The position numbers were made by a program, and so were the translations under genes. Below are positions 1 to 6,821 of a stretch of 36,975 nucleotides of DNA, piece after piece; position 1 is the stretch's first letter, and every line of letters starts with the position of its first letter. Origin of the DNA: an uncultured Bacteroidota bacterium (GTDB lineage Bacteria; Bacteroidota; Bacteroidia; UBA4408); NCBI GenBank assembly GCA_903831265.1, contig CAIKXD010000233.1:1-36975 (forward strand). The letters run 5' to 3'. The notes below the pieces were generated by a model. The model searched no databases and was not told the DNA's origin. It worked only from the letters and a program-made list of their open reading frames with translations.

Positions 1-83
1 GTTTGTGAAACACCATGCTGATCATTGTAAAGAAGTACTTCTTCTTTATCTTTTTTACTCCATTTTTTTCGATGTAAACTCAT
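1..83 (-). CDS. Partial IS3-like transposase OrfA (N-terminus only, runs off window)
   Basis: An ATG at 83-81 on the minus strand opens a reading frame with no stop to the window edge (27 codons). The visible residues are basic and start a helix-turn-helix-like segment (RKKWSKKDKEEVLLY, then a HGVS turn). This resembles the N-terminus of IS3-family OrfA proteins, where a WS..DK/E helix precedes an HGVS-type turn. A TAAATTTG -7 box lies 4 bases before the ATG. The fragment is too short to name a family firmly; another HTH protein is possible. It lies 30 bp from the end of the neighbouring IS4-type element, which suggests nested or adjacent insertions. Confidence 0.45.
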   Translation of the reverse strand, partial: MSLHRKKWSKKDKEEVLLYNDQHGVSQ

Positions 84-87
84 AACA

Positions 88-95
88 CAAATTTA
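88..95 (-). promoter_or_regulatory. -7 box TAAATTTG before partial transposase
   Basis: Reads TAAATTTG on the minus strand and matches the Bacteroidota -7 consensus TAnnTTTG. It sits 4 bases before the ATG at 83, so the transcript would be nearly leaderless. A TTG at 121-119, at the tip of the adjacent IS, lies 23 bases upstream, slightly more than the usual spacing of about 19-21. Confidence 0.4.
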
Positions 96-113
96 AAGTT
101 ATTACTTAATTTT

Positions 114-1387
114 GTGTCCAAGAATTAATTAAGCTATTACCGTGTCATCAACTGTTCTTTCATCATCATTCTTTGTAAAGACCTGATTTAATTGAATTTT
201 TTCAAAAAGGCATAGGCTCAATTTTTGTAATAAAGTGTAGAGTGAATACGGACTATTAAATTCCTTTTTCATAATAGCAATCAATAGGTAAACACTAAAC
301 GCTATCCATATTTGAGAGAAGACTGCATTCTTACTAGTGCCAAAAAACACCTTTATTCTTAAATGCTGTTTTATCCATTTAAAGAACAATTCTATTTGCC
401 ACCTATTTTTATACAGTTGGCAAATATCTATTGCTGATAACTTCAAGTTATTGGTAATAAATACATATTCAATTTTCGTTATAGGATCCAAGTACTTTAT
501 TCTCCTTATTTTACCTGGATAGTTTTTAATAGAAAATTTGTCTTTAAGAATGCCAATTTGGTCATATTTTAATCCTAATTTTTTATCAATTTGATTTGAG
601 TATTGTCGGATATAGCTAAAATTATCTTTTGCCCTTGTAATCCAATAAGCCCCCTCGATTTCAAACTTATATAGCCTTTTCCAGTGCAGGTATCCTTTAT
701 CCATTACATAGTATGCCCCCAGCTCTATTGGTAATTCATCTAATGCATTTACATCATGCAGAGAACCTTCTGTAATGAATAGCCACGAAGGAATATTGCC
801 TTGTAAATCTAAAAGCGTGTGTGCTTTTACCGCACCTTTCTTACTTCTAAATTTTGCCCATGGGAATAAGGATAAACACACATCAATTGTTGTACTATCA
901 AAGGCATAAGCAGTTCCGTCTAAACTCTCAATAAATTCATTGTCATTAATATATAGCACTCGCGCTTTAAGAATAAGAAAGTTAGCAAACTCACTATAAA
1001 TATGCCAATCCTTTTTTTCATTCCAATAGGCCAATGTTGATTTGGAAACCTTGGAACTAATACCTGAGTGGTAAAGCTTGTTTTTAAAAGTAGCAAGGCA
1101 GGTTTCTATATCTCGTAGACTTTCGCGATAAGTGAGTTGAGCAAATACCATACAAATAAATTGCTCCCAACAACTAAATTCTTGAGCCTTATAATTCCCC
1201 TTGTATTTTTCTACAATTTTGTCAAATTGGTATTTGGGAATATAGTTGACTAATTGAGTTAAAACTGTTTTACCTAAATTCATAGGTAAAAATCATCTTT
1301 TATTTCAAATCGACAAATTCTAATTAGGACCTGTAACTATTGAAAATATTGAATCGTAGAATTTATTTAGCAGTCACAGTTGGACAC
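114..1387 (-). mobile_element. IS4-family insertion sequence
   Basis: A single transposase gene is bracketed by short inverted ends. GTGTCCAA at 114-121 is mirrored by TTGGACAC at 1380-1387, giving an element of about 1.27 kb, normal for IS4-group elements. Only 8 bp match perfectly. I see no convincing target-site duplication in the flanks (left flank ...TTAATTTT, right flank TAGTGATT...), so the exact ends are inferred and one flank may have been rearranged by the neighbouring transposase fragment. Confidence 0.6.
129..1283 (-). CDS. IS4-family DDE transposase
   Basis: Encodes a full-length 384-residue transposase that would catalyse cut-and-paste movement of the surrounding IS. The DDE triad is visible: D129 in an AFDSTT context, D195 in YYVMDKGY and E298. 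The IS4 signature Y-x2-R-x3-E-x6-K is intact as Y291, R294, E298, K305. The N-terminal ~110 residues are the helical, Trp- and Lys-rich DNA-binding part expected of this group (DUF4372-like). There is no frameshift or internal stop, so the element may be active. It is the only gene in the element and is read leftward, away from the neighbouring chromosomal genes. Confidence 0.9.
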   Translation of the reverse strand: MNLGKTVLTQLVNYIPKYQFDKIVEKYKGNYKAQEFSCWEQFICMVFAQLTYRESLRDIETCLATFKNKLYHSGISSKVSKSTLAYWNEKKDWHIYSEFANFLILKARVLYINDNEFIESLDGTAYAFDSTTIDVCLSLFPWAKFRSKKGAVKAHTLLDLQGNIPSWLFITEGSLHDVNALDELPIELGAYYVMDKGYLHWKRLYKFEIEGAYWITRAKDNFSYIRQYSNQIDKKLGLKYDQIGILKDKFSIKNYPGKIRRIKYLDPITKIEYVFITNNLKLSAIDICQLYKNRWQIELFFKWIKQHLRIKVFFGTSKNAVFSQIWIAFSVYLLIAIMKKEFNSPYSLYTLLQKLSLCLFEKIQLNQVFTKNDDERTVDDTVIA

Positions 1388-1604
1388 TAGTGATTGAAAG
1401 TGTAATCGGTATTACAATGTTTAATCCAAATTATGCAATTGGTATAACAACTTGTAAACCTTATAAATCATCCATATTTTTCAATTTAAAAAAAGGAATA
1501 CTTGAAAAAAAAAGCCTAAATTTATTTAAAGCGATAATGTTATAATTTGTATTTTTATCTCCTAAATTGATTTAGTATTTTCAATTTAACACAAACAATT
1601 ATCT
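1388..1604. other. AT-rich gap after the IS (no gene seen)
   Basis: Together with the IS right end this makes a 321-base stretch without a gene. I see no open frame of note. A small perfect hairpin, TGTAAT-CGGT-ATTACA, occupies 1401-1416. Two imperfect direct repeats (ATCGGTATTACAA near 1406 and ATTGGTATAACAA near 1438) are present. Neither has an obvious role. The promoter of the following DUF2141 gene should lie in the last ~100 bases, but I find no exact TAnnTTTG box. Confidence 0.5.
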
Positions 1605-2036
1605 ATGATTGTAATCAATTTAGCAATAGTTATACTTTCATTTTTTAACGCTACAGAATTAGCTCAAAATGTTGAAGTACGCGTAACAGGCATAAGAAAT
1701 AACAAAGGTTTTATAGTTATTTCTGTTTTTAAAGACCAATCAACTTTTGCAAAGGAAAGACCACTTTTTACTAAAAAATTTGATAAAAAAGAAATGCAAA
1801 ATAACATGTTGCTAGCAAAGTTCCACTTAGAAGAAGGCCACTATGGCTTTGCCTTGCTTGATGACGAAAATAACAATGCACAAATGGAATACAGTTTTTT
1901 GGGTATTCCCGAGGAAGGATTTGGGTTTTCGGACTATTATCACACTGGCTTTACACGACCAAAATTTGAATCCTTTAAACTTGAAATTACAAAACAAGTA
2001 GTCCATAAAAGCACAATAAAAATTAGGTACATGTAA
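1605..2036 (+). CDS. DUF2141 domain secreted protein
   Basis: 143 residues with an N-terminal hydrophobic segment (residues 1-16) that looks like a signal peptide, followed by a DUF2141 domain. Family hallmarks visible are the early 'vrv.GirnnkGfi.isvF' strand, 'G.Y.fallDDeNnNaqmeysFlGiP.EGfGFS' in the middle and 'RPkFesfkleI' at the end. The domain is a periplasmic/secreted beta-sandwich of unknown function, common in Bacteroidota. It is the first gene after the IS. The next gene has its own -7 box, so it is probably monocistronic. Confidence 0.85.
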   Translation: MIVINLAIVILSFFNATELAQNVEVRVTGIRNNKGFIVISVFKDQSTFAKERPLFTKKFDKKEMQNNMLLAKFHLEEGHYGFALLDDENNNAQMEYSFLGIPEEGFGFSDYYHTGFTRPKFESFKLEITKQVVHKSTIKIRYM

Positions 2037-2075
2037 TCTTTCAAAAATTGCATTTTACATTATAACATCTTGTAT

Positions 2076-2083
2076 TAACTTTG
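2076..2083 (+). promoter_or_regulatory. -7 box TAACTTTG before DUF3817 gene
   Basis: An exact match to TAnnTTTG, ending 18 bases before the ATG at 2102. It overlaps a possible TTG codon at 2081, which argues against that earlier start. The -33 element is weak (only a T-run near 2053). Confidence 0.6.
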
Positions 2084-2101
2084 GCAGCAAATAATATTTA
2101 T

Positions 2102-2398
2102 ATGTTTAAAAAATTATCACAAGCCTGGCTTGGAATATTAAGAATTATAGCCTTTATGGAAGGTTGCTCCTACCTATTATTTGCAGTTACTATGCCTTTA
2201 AAATATATGTATGGCATTAAAGGACCAAATAAAGTAATTGGCATGGCGCACGGATTGTTGTTTGTATTATATATTTTGTTGGTTATAAAATTAGCTGTAA
2301 AGGATAAGTGGCCTATTTTAAAAACATTTTGGGCTTTTTTAGCCTCTATTGTTCCATTTGGAACCTTTTATGCCGATAAAAAATTGTTTAGATATTAA
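2102..2398 (+). CDS. DUF3817 family small membrane protein
   Basis: 98 residues with three hydrophobic helices, matching DUF3817: 'GILRIIAFMEGCSYLLFAVTMPLKY' (helix 1 plus the conserved E-G/S-Y-L motif), 'GMAHGLLFVLYILLVIKLA' with the conserved H-G pair, and a C-terminal helix ending in 'PFGTFYADKKL', also conserved. It sits in the cytoplasmic membrane; no biochemical role is established. I chose the ATG at 2102 rather than the in-frame TTG at 2081 because the TTG overlaps the -7 box. Confidence 0.85.
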   Translation: MFKKLSQAWLGILRIIAFMEGCSYLLFAVTMPLKYMYGIKGPNKVIGMAHGLLFVLYILLVIKLAVKDKWPILKTFWAFLASIVPFGTFYADKKLFRY

Positions 2399-2473
2399 GT
2401 AAATTAACTTCTTAAATTTATCATTGATTTAGAAATTACAACACAGATTGCACGTAGTAAGCAACATTTTAAA

Positions 2474-2481
2474 TAATTTTG
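2474..2481 (+). promoter_or_regulatory. -7 box TAATTTTG before the lipoprotein pair
   Basis: An exact TAnnTTTG match, with a TTG at 2448-2450 23 bases upstream as a possible -33 element. It would give an untranslated leader of about 75 bases before the ATG at 2564, longer than most leaders in this window. Confidence 0.4.
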
Positions 2482-2563
2482 CCCTCTTAACTAACGAATT
2501 AAACATCAAAGTAGTATTTATTTAATTGTTTTTTCTATTTTAGCCTCCAAATTAATATTAGAT

Positions 2564-2785
2564 ATGAAAGTAATAAAGTTAATTGCAGTGTTGGGCATTA
2601 TTGTTACGTTTTTTAGTTCGTGCGAAAAATGTGTATCTTGCAGCTACCAAGCACCAGGTTATCCGGCCTATTCGGGAGATTATTGCAGTAAAAGAACAAA
2701 GGATATTGATGCATTTAAAAAATCTGTTTCAACCGATGCTCTAAGATTTGGAACCTCAGCAGAATGCATAGACAAAGACAAATAA
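2564..2785 (+). CDS. Cys-rich mini-lipoprotein, copy 1
   Basis: 73 residues. The signal peptide ends in a lipobox (F-S-S-C20), so C20 should be lipidated. The mature part of ~53 residues holds four more cysteines: C23, C26, C41 and C68. It shares the pattern C-x-K-C-x2-C-x(14-18)-C-x(24-26)-C-[TI]-[ED] with the next two genes. A Lys/Asp-rich stretch follows the fourth Cys of the pattern (C41). No acidic tract follows the lipidated Cys, so the protein is more likely periplasm-facing than surface-exposed (inference). Function unknown; two disulfides or a metal site are possible. The stop overlaps the next ATG by one base (TAATG), so translation of the two is probably coupled. Confidence 0.8.
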   Translation: MKVIKLIAVLGIIVTFFSSCEKCVSCSYQAPGYPAYSGDYCSKRTKDIDAFKKSVSTDALRFGTSAECIDKDK

Positions 2786-3018
2786 TGAAAAATAAGTTTT
2801 TTATTTTCGCTACTATTATAGCATGCATATTATTAAATACTGCCTGTCATAAGTGTGTTGAATGCACCGAGTTTAACAGTGCAGGAAAAAAAGTATTGCA
2901 ATGGCCCGAAACATGTGGCAAGAAAAAGGAAATTGAAGATTACAGAAAATTTATGGAAAGTGTTGTTAATCCCAACAATAAAGTGCAGTGCACCGAAAGA
3001 AAAACAACCTTATTTTAA
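2785..3018 (+). CDS. Cys-rich mini-lipoprotein, copy 2
   Basis: 77 residues from the ATG that overlaps the previous stop (TAATG). A longer frame from 2764 exists but would put seven charged residues before the signal peptide and run 20 bases into copy 1, so I reject it. The lipobox is N-T-A-C21. Mature cysteines are C24, C27, C44 and C69, spaced as in copy 1. The middle reads 'PETCGKKKEIEDYRKFMESV', close to the same region of copy 3. This is a paralogue of its two neighbours; function unknown. Confidence 0.8.
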   Translation: MKNKFFIFATIIACILLNTACHKCVECTEFNSAGKKVLQWPETCGKKKEIEDYRKFMESVVNPNNKVQCTERKTTLF

Positions 3019-3057
3019 TAGACTATCACAATTTTAAGAATTAATAAACATTTAAAT

Positions 3058-3065
3058 TATTTTTG
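3058..3065 (+). promoter_or_regulatory. -7 box TATTTTTG before lipoprotein copy 3
   Basis: An exact TAnnTTTG match ending 17 bases before the ATG at 3083. It implies that the third paralogue has its own promoter and is not simply the end of the copy 1-copy 2 transcript. I could not find a clear -33 TTG. Confidence 0.5.
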
Positions 3066-3082
3066 AAAAAAATTTATCAGCA

Positions 3083-3313
3083 ATGAAAAACATATTTACA
3101 TTTTTTGCCGCAGCAGTTATTACCTCAATGTTATTTGCTTCTTGCACCAAGTGCAGCACATGCTCATATTCATACAAGTATTTAGGAAATGATACAGCAA
3201 GAAGCTACCCAGAACAATGTGGTAACAAGAAAGAATTAGACAATTATCGTCAAAAAGTAAATGCCGATGCATCTGCTGACAATGGCGCTACAGTTACCTG
3301 TACAGAGCAATAG
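3083..3313 (+). CDS. Cys-rich mini-lipoprotein, copy 3
   Basis: 76 residues. The signal peptide ends in F-A-S-C21. Mature cysteines are C24, C27, C46 and C73. 'CTKCSTCSY' matches 'CEKCVSCSY' of copy 1, and 'PEQCGNKKELDNYRQKV' matches 'PETCGKKKEIEDYRKFM' of copy 2, so the three are clear tandem duplicates. It ends 11 bases before the stop of the convergent regulator gene. Function unknown. The conserved Cys framework and short length suggest a disulfide-stapled periplasmic domain on the outer membrane, but this is inference. Confidence 0.8.
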   Translation: MKNIFTFFAAAVITSMLFASCTKCSTCSYSYKYLGNDTARSYPEQCGNKKELDNYRQKVNADASADNGATVTCTEQ

Positions 3314-3324
3314 TATTATTTTTT

Positions 3325-4485
3325 TTACTCTTTACTGGCATACTGCTTTATATCTTTGTCGGTAATTACTTTATCGCAAAGAATTAAGAGACGTTCGATT
3401 ACGTTTTTAAATTCACGTATATTACCTGTCCAACTTATTTTTTGGAGGGCTGCAATTGCTTCTTTAGTAATTTTCTTTGGAGGAATTCCATGTTCCTCGC
3501 TAATAATCTTTACGAAATGATCTGTAAGCAATTGTATATCTTCTGTACGTTGATTTAACGATGGAACATGAATGGGAATAACACTTAAGCGATGATATAA
3601 ATCTTCACGAAAATTGCCTTTTTGAATTTCCTCTTTAAGGTTTTTATTTGTGGCGGCCACCACCCTTACATTCACTTTAATTTCTTTTTCGCCCCCAACT
3701 CTCGAAATTTTATTTTCTTGCAAGGCTCTGAGTACTTTGGCTTGTGCCGATAAACTCATATCGCCAATTTCGTCTAAAAATAAGGTGCCACCATCTGCTT
3801 GTTCAAACTTACCTTTACGCTGATTTACTGCCGATGTAAAAGCGCCTTTTTCGTGTCCAAACAATTCACTTTCTATTAATTCTGAAGGAATGGCAGCACA
3901 ATTTACCTCTATAATTGGAAATTTACTTCTATTACTTTTTTCATGCAACCAACGAGCTACGAGCTCTTTTCCGGTTCCATTTCCACCAGTTATTAGCACA
4001 CGTGCATCTGTTGGAGCAACCTTTTCAATCATTTCCTTAATTTCATTAATGGCAGCTGAATTGCCCACCATTTCATAAGTTTTACTAATTTTCTTTTTAA
4101 GAAGTTTATTTTCGTTTACAATAATTGACTTATCGAGTGCATTTCTAACAGTAACCAACAAGCGATTTAAATCCAAAGGCTTGGCAATAAAATCGAAGGC
4201 GCCTTTTTTAACAGCCTCAACTGCTGTTTCAATGGTACCGTGTCCCGAAATCATCACCACAGGCGTGGCATAACCATTTTCCATTATTTTTTCAAGTACT
4301 TCAATACCGTCAATTCCTGGCATTTTAATATCACACAACACTAGGTCATATTTATCCTTTTCTAATTTTTGTAAACCTTCGGTGCCAGTGGCAGCATCAT
4401 CTACCTGTAATTTTTCATACTCAAGAATATCGCGCAACGCGCTTCTGATAGGTCTTTCGTCATCAATAATCAAAACTTTAGTCAT
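3325..4485 (-). CDS. NtrC-family response regulator lacking the DNA-binding domain
   Basis: 386 residues. Receiver domain 1-120 has the acidic pair D8/D9, phospho-acceptor D52, S80 and K102. The sigma-54 interaction AAA+ domain (about 140-370) has Walker A G167-GNGTGKE, Walker B 'TLFLDEIGD' (D238, E239), arginine fingers near R293/R299 and the sensor-II 'WTGNIREFKN' segment. Two oddities: the sigma-54-contact loop reads GAFTSA (214-219) instead of GAFTGA, and the protein stops about 14 residues after the AAA+ domain, so the usual Fis-type helix-turn-helix is absent. It would act from solution rather than from an enhancer site, or need a partner. It follows the exopolyphosphatase gene with a 7-base gap, so the two are probably one transcript. 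No histidine kinase is adjacent. Confidence 0.9.
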   Translation of the reverse strand: MTKVLIIDDERPIRSALRDILEYEKLQVDDAATGTEGLQKLEKDKYDLVLCDIKMPGIDGIEVLEKIMENGYATPVVMISGHGTIETAVEAVKKGAFDFIAKPLDLNRLLVTVRNALDKSIIVNENKLLKKKISKTYEMVGNSAAINEIKEMIEKVAPTDARVLITGGNGTGKELVARWLHEKSNRSKFPIIEVNCAAIPSELIESELFGHEKGAFTSAVNQRKGKFEQADGGTLFLDEIGDMSLSAQAKVLRALQENKISRVGGEKEIKVNVRVVAATNKNLKEEIQKGNFREDLYHRLSVIPIHVPSLNQRTEDIQLLTDHFVKIISEEHGIPPKKITKEAIAALQKISWTGNIREFKNVIERLLILCDKVITDKDIKQYASKE

Positions 4486-4492
4486 ACTTATT

Positions 4493-5416
4493 TTATTTCT
4501 GAATCATTTTATACAACACGCCTTCTTTTAAAGAATAGGTAGAAAGTCGCACCTTTTTTATATTATATTTTTGAATGATGTAATTTGAAAATATAGAAGC
4601 TATCACAATCATATCAACTCTCATTGCAAGGAGTCCATTCATTTTTAAACGTTGCTCGCGAGTAGACTTTAAAAGCTGTTGATGAATGTCAATCAAATCA
4701 TTAATTCTATATTCAAAACTAGTTTTACCTTCTAACAAATCAGTAGTATAGAATTGATGGCATATCATTTCTGCAAAGGTATCAAACGAACCCGAGGAGC
4801 CTATTAACTCATGCACTTTAAACTTTTGTATTGCCTTGTTAAGCGTTTTTAGTTCATCGGTTAAGTAAGATTCAATAGCCATTAAACTTTCAGTTGTAAT
4901 TGGTTCTGGTCCTTCAAACTTTTCTAACAATCGCGCAGCACCTAATTTGTAACTTCTTTTCCAAAATATTTCATCATCATTGGCAATAATAAACTCTGTA
5001 CTTCCACCTCCAATATCCATAATTAGTGCATTTTTTTTACCAATGCTAAGGGCAGATTTTACACCTAAATATATTAATTGAGCTTCTTTATTGCCAGTAA
5101 TTACATTAATTTTTAATTTAAACAATTTAAACACAGCATCAACAAACTGAGCTCCATTAGCAGCATCTCTAATGGCAGAAGTAGCAAAGGCATAAATCTT
5201 ACTTACACTAAACTCTTTTATAATAGACAGCATCTTTTCGATATTGTCTATTCCACGCCAAAAAGGCACAGGTTGTATTATATTTTGATTGATTCCGCCC
5301 TCCCCTAACTTTACAGGAAATTTATCTTGATGTATGATTGTATAGTAAGATTTATTGTGATCGGCAATGACCAAATTAAATGTGTTAGTACCTAAATCTA
5401 TTACTGCAATACGCAT
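4493..5416 (-). CDS. Ppx/GppA phosphatase (exopolyphosphatase-like)
   Basis: 307 residues of the ASKHA-fold Ppx/GppA family, which hydrolyses polyphosphate or the pppGpp 5'-phosphate in the cytoplasm. Motifs seen: N-terminal phosphate loop 'IDLGTNTF' (D7), 'FATSAIRDA.NG', catalytic-region 'GNKEAQLIYLG' (E111) and the second phosphate loop D134-IGGGSTE141. The length matches the short, two-domain form without the C-terminal HD-like domain of E. coli Ppx. Which substrate it uses cannot be told from sequence. It is first in an apparent operon with the downstream NtrC-like regulator. Confidence 0.88.
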   Translation of the reverse strand: MRIAVIDLGTNTFNLVIADHNKSYYTIIHQDKFPVKLGEGGINQNIIQPVPFWRGIDNIEKMLSIIKEFSVSKIYAFATSAIRDAANGAQFVDAVFKLFKLKINVITGNKEAQLIYLGVKSALSIGKKNALIMDIGGGSTEFIIANDDEIFWKRSYKLGAARLLEKFEGPEPITTESLMAIESYLTDELKTLNKAIQKFKVHELIGSSGSFDTFAEMICHQFYTTDLLEGKTSFEYRINDLIDIHQQLLKSTREQRLKMNGLLAMRVDMIVIASIFSNYIIQKYNIKKVRLSTYSLKEGVLYKMIQK

Positions 5417-5439
5417 ACTTAAATGGTTGTAGAATATAT

Positions 5440-5447
5440 CAAAGTTA
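5440..5447 (-). promoter_or_regulatory. -7 box TAACTTTG before ppx-like gene
   Basis: An exact TAnnTTTG match on the minus strand, 23 bases before the ATG at 5416. It would drive the exopolyphosphatase and the response regulator together. No clear -33 TTG is seen. Confidence 0.55.
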
Positions 5448-5479
5448 AACTAAAATTTTTAATCTGATAATTAGTATAG

Positions 5480-6799
5480 CTAGCCTTTATAAAACAACCA
5501 TTTCCACAATTCTTTGTAACTGCTTTTTTTACCATACATTAAAATCCCAGTTCTGTATATTTTAGCCGAAACCCAGGTTGCACCAATAAAACCAAGCACA
5601 AGCATTATCATTGACAGTATTAAATCAAAATATGGTACACCAAATGGAATTCTCACCATCATAATCACCGGACTTGTGAGTGGAAACACCGATAGCCAAA
5701 AGGCCAATGAGCTCTCGGGATTGGTCATTACATTTTGTGCCAGTGTAAATGATAATATTAAAGGAATGGTTAGTGGAAGCATAAACTGTTGTGTATCTGC
5801 TTCATTATCTACAGCAGAGCCAACTGCAGCAAATAGCGCCCCATAAAGTAAATAACCTCCTAAAAAGTAAAATAAAAAAGAGAACAACATAATGGGCAAA
5901 TTTACCTGATTCAAAAATGAATCCATAATTTCAGCTTTTTCATCAGTAGGCATTTCTTTAAAGGCAGCTTTTTGAGGTATATTAGTTTTAAATGTTTGTT
6001 CCATTTGATCAACACTTTGTTTGTCTTTCATAAAAAAGTTGCCAACCATACTTGTACCTACTGCGCTTAATATAATCCACAATAAAAATTGCGTTAAGCC
6101 AACAGCAGCAATACCTATAATTTTACCCATCATAAGTTCAAATGGCTTTACCGAAGAAATAATTACTTCTACAATTCTGCTTGTTTTTTCTTCAATTACA
6201 CCGCGCATTACTTGAGCTCCATACAAGAAAATAAAAATATAAATAAGTATGCCGGCAATAAAACCAAGAGCCATACTCACTTCGTTATCCTTGGTTTCAA
6301 AATCGCCACTTTTTTCGATTTTGGTGGTTGTTAAATTTAATTTTGTTTTGATTGATTCAAGTTGATTGATTTGTATACCAGAAGCTAGCAATTTCATTTC
6401 CTCCAACTTTTTGCCAACAATAGTATTAATATAATCTTGCATACCAAGTCCAGGCTGCTTTTTGTAAAATATTTGAATTTTTTGAGAATCAATTATGTTA
6501 GCAGGAATATACAATATTACATTATCGTCTGTTTTATAAAAATTTCTTTGCTCAAATGACAAGGTATTTTTGCTGTATGAAAATGTTTGATTAGAGGTAT
6601 TTTCTAATTTATTCAAAAATAACTGAGACTCATCTACCACCAAAACATTTTGCTTTTCTTCTGGAATCATTTTTATCCAAAATTGAGCAAACACAAGCCC
6701 CACCATTAAAATGGGACCAAGAAAAGTCATTACAATAAATGATTTTTTCTTTACTCTGGTTAAATATTCTCTTTGAATAATTAATAATATTTTGTTCAT
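5480..6799 (-). CDS. ABC-2 type transporter permease (NatB-like)
   Basis: About 439 residues. One N-terminal transmembrane helix follows a basic stretch (LTRVKKKSFIV), then a ~150-residue extracytoplasmic region, then five or so C-terminal helices, the usual ABC2_membrane_3/NatB plan. The central 'MRGVIEEKTSRIVEVIISSVKPFELMMGKIIG' stretch is the family's cytoplasmic coupling motif, and 'DTQQFMLPLTIP' is also typical. It should be the membrane half of an exporter (the family includes sodium, antibiotic and peptide exporters); the substrate cannot be deduced. I chose the ATG at 6799, 22 bases after the stop of the ATPase gene. A longer frame begins at 6859 but would overlap the ATPase gene by 38 bases. 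Confidence 0.88.
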   Translation of the reverse strand: MNKILLIIQREYLTRVKKKSFIVMTFLGPILMVGLVFAQFWIKMIPEEKQNVLVVDESQLFLNKLENTSNQTFSYSKNTLSFEQRNFYKTDDNVILYIPANIIDSQKIQIFYKKQPGLGMQDYINTIVGKKLEEMKLLASGIQINQLESIKTKLNLTTTKIEKSGDFETKDNEVSMALGFIAGILIYIFIFLYGAQVMRGVIEEKTSRIVEVIISSVKPFELMMGKIIGIAAVGLTQFLLWIILSAVGTSMVGNFFMKDKQSVDQMEQTFKTNIPQKAAFKEMPTDEKAEIMDSFLNQVNLPIMLFSFLFYFLGGYLLYGALFAAVGSAVDNEADTQQFMLPLTIPLILSFTLAQNVMTNPESSLAFWLSVFPLTSPVIMMVRIPFGVPYFDLILSMIMLVLGFIGATWVSAKIYRTGILMYGKKSSYKELWKWLFYKG

Positions 6800-6821
6800 C
6801 GCTCTATTTTTTAATTCTTTT

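Noticed and set aside
337-522. Plus-strand frame inside the IS transposase
   Set aside because: It is antisense to conserved transposase motifs, has no recognisable domain and no promoter box; a shadow frame.
2764-2784. Upstream start of lipoprotein copy 2
   Set aside because: It would add a charged leader before the signal peptide and run 20 bases into copy 1. The TAATG overlap start fits better.
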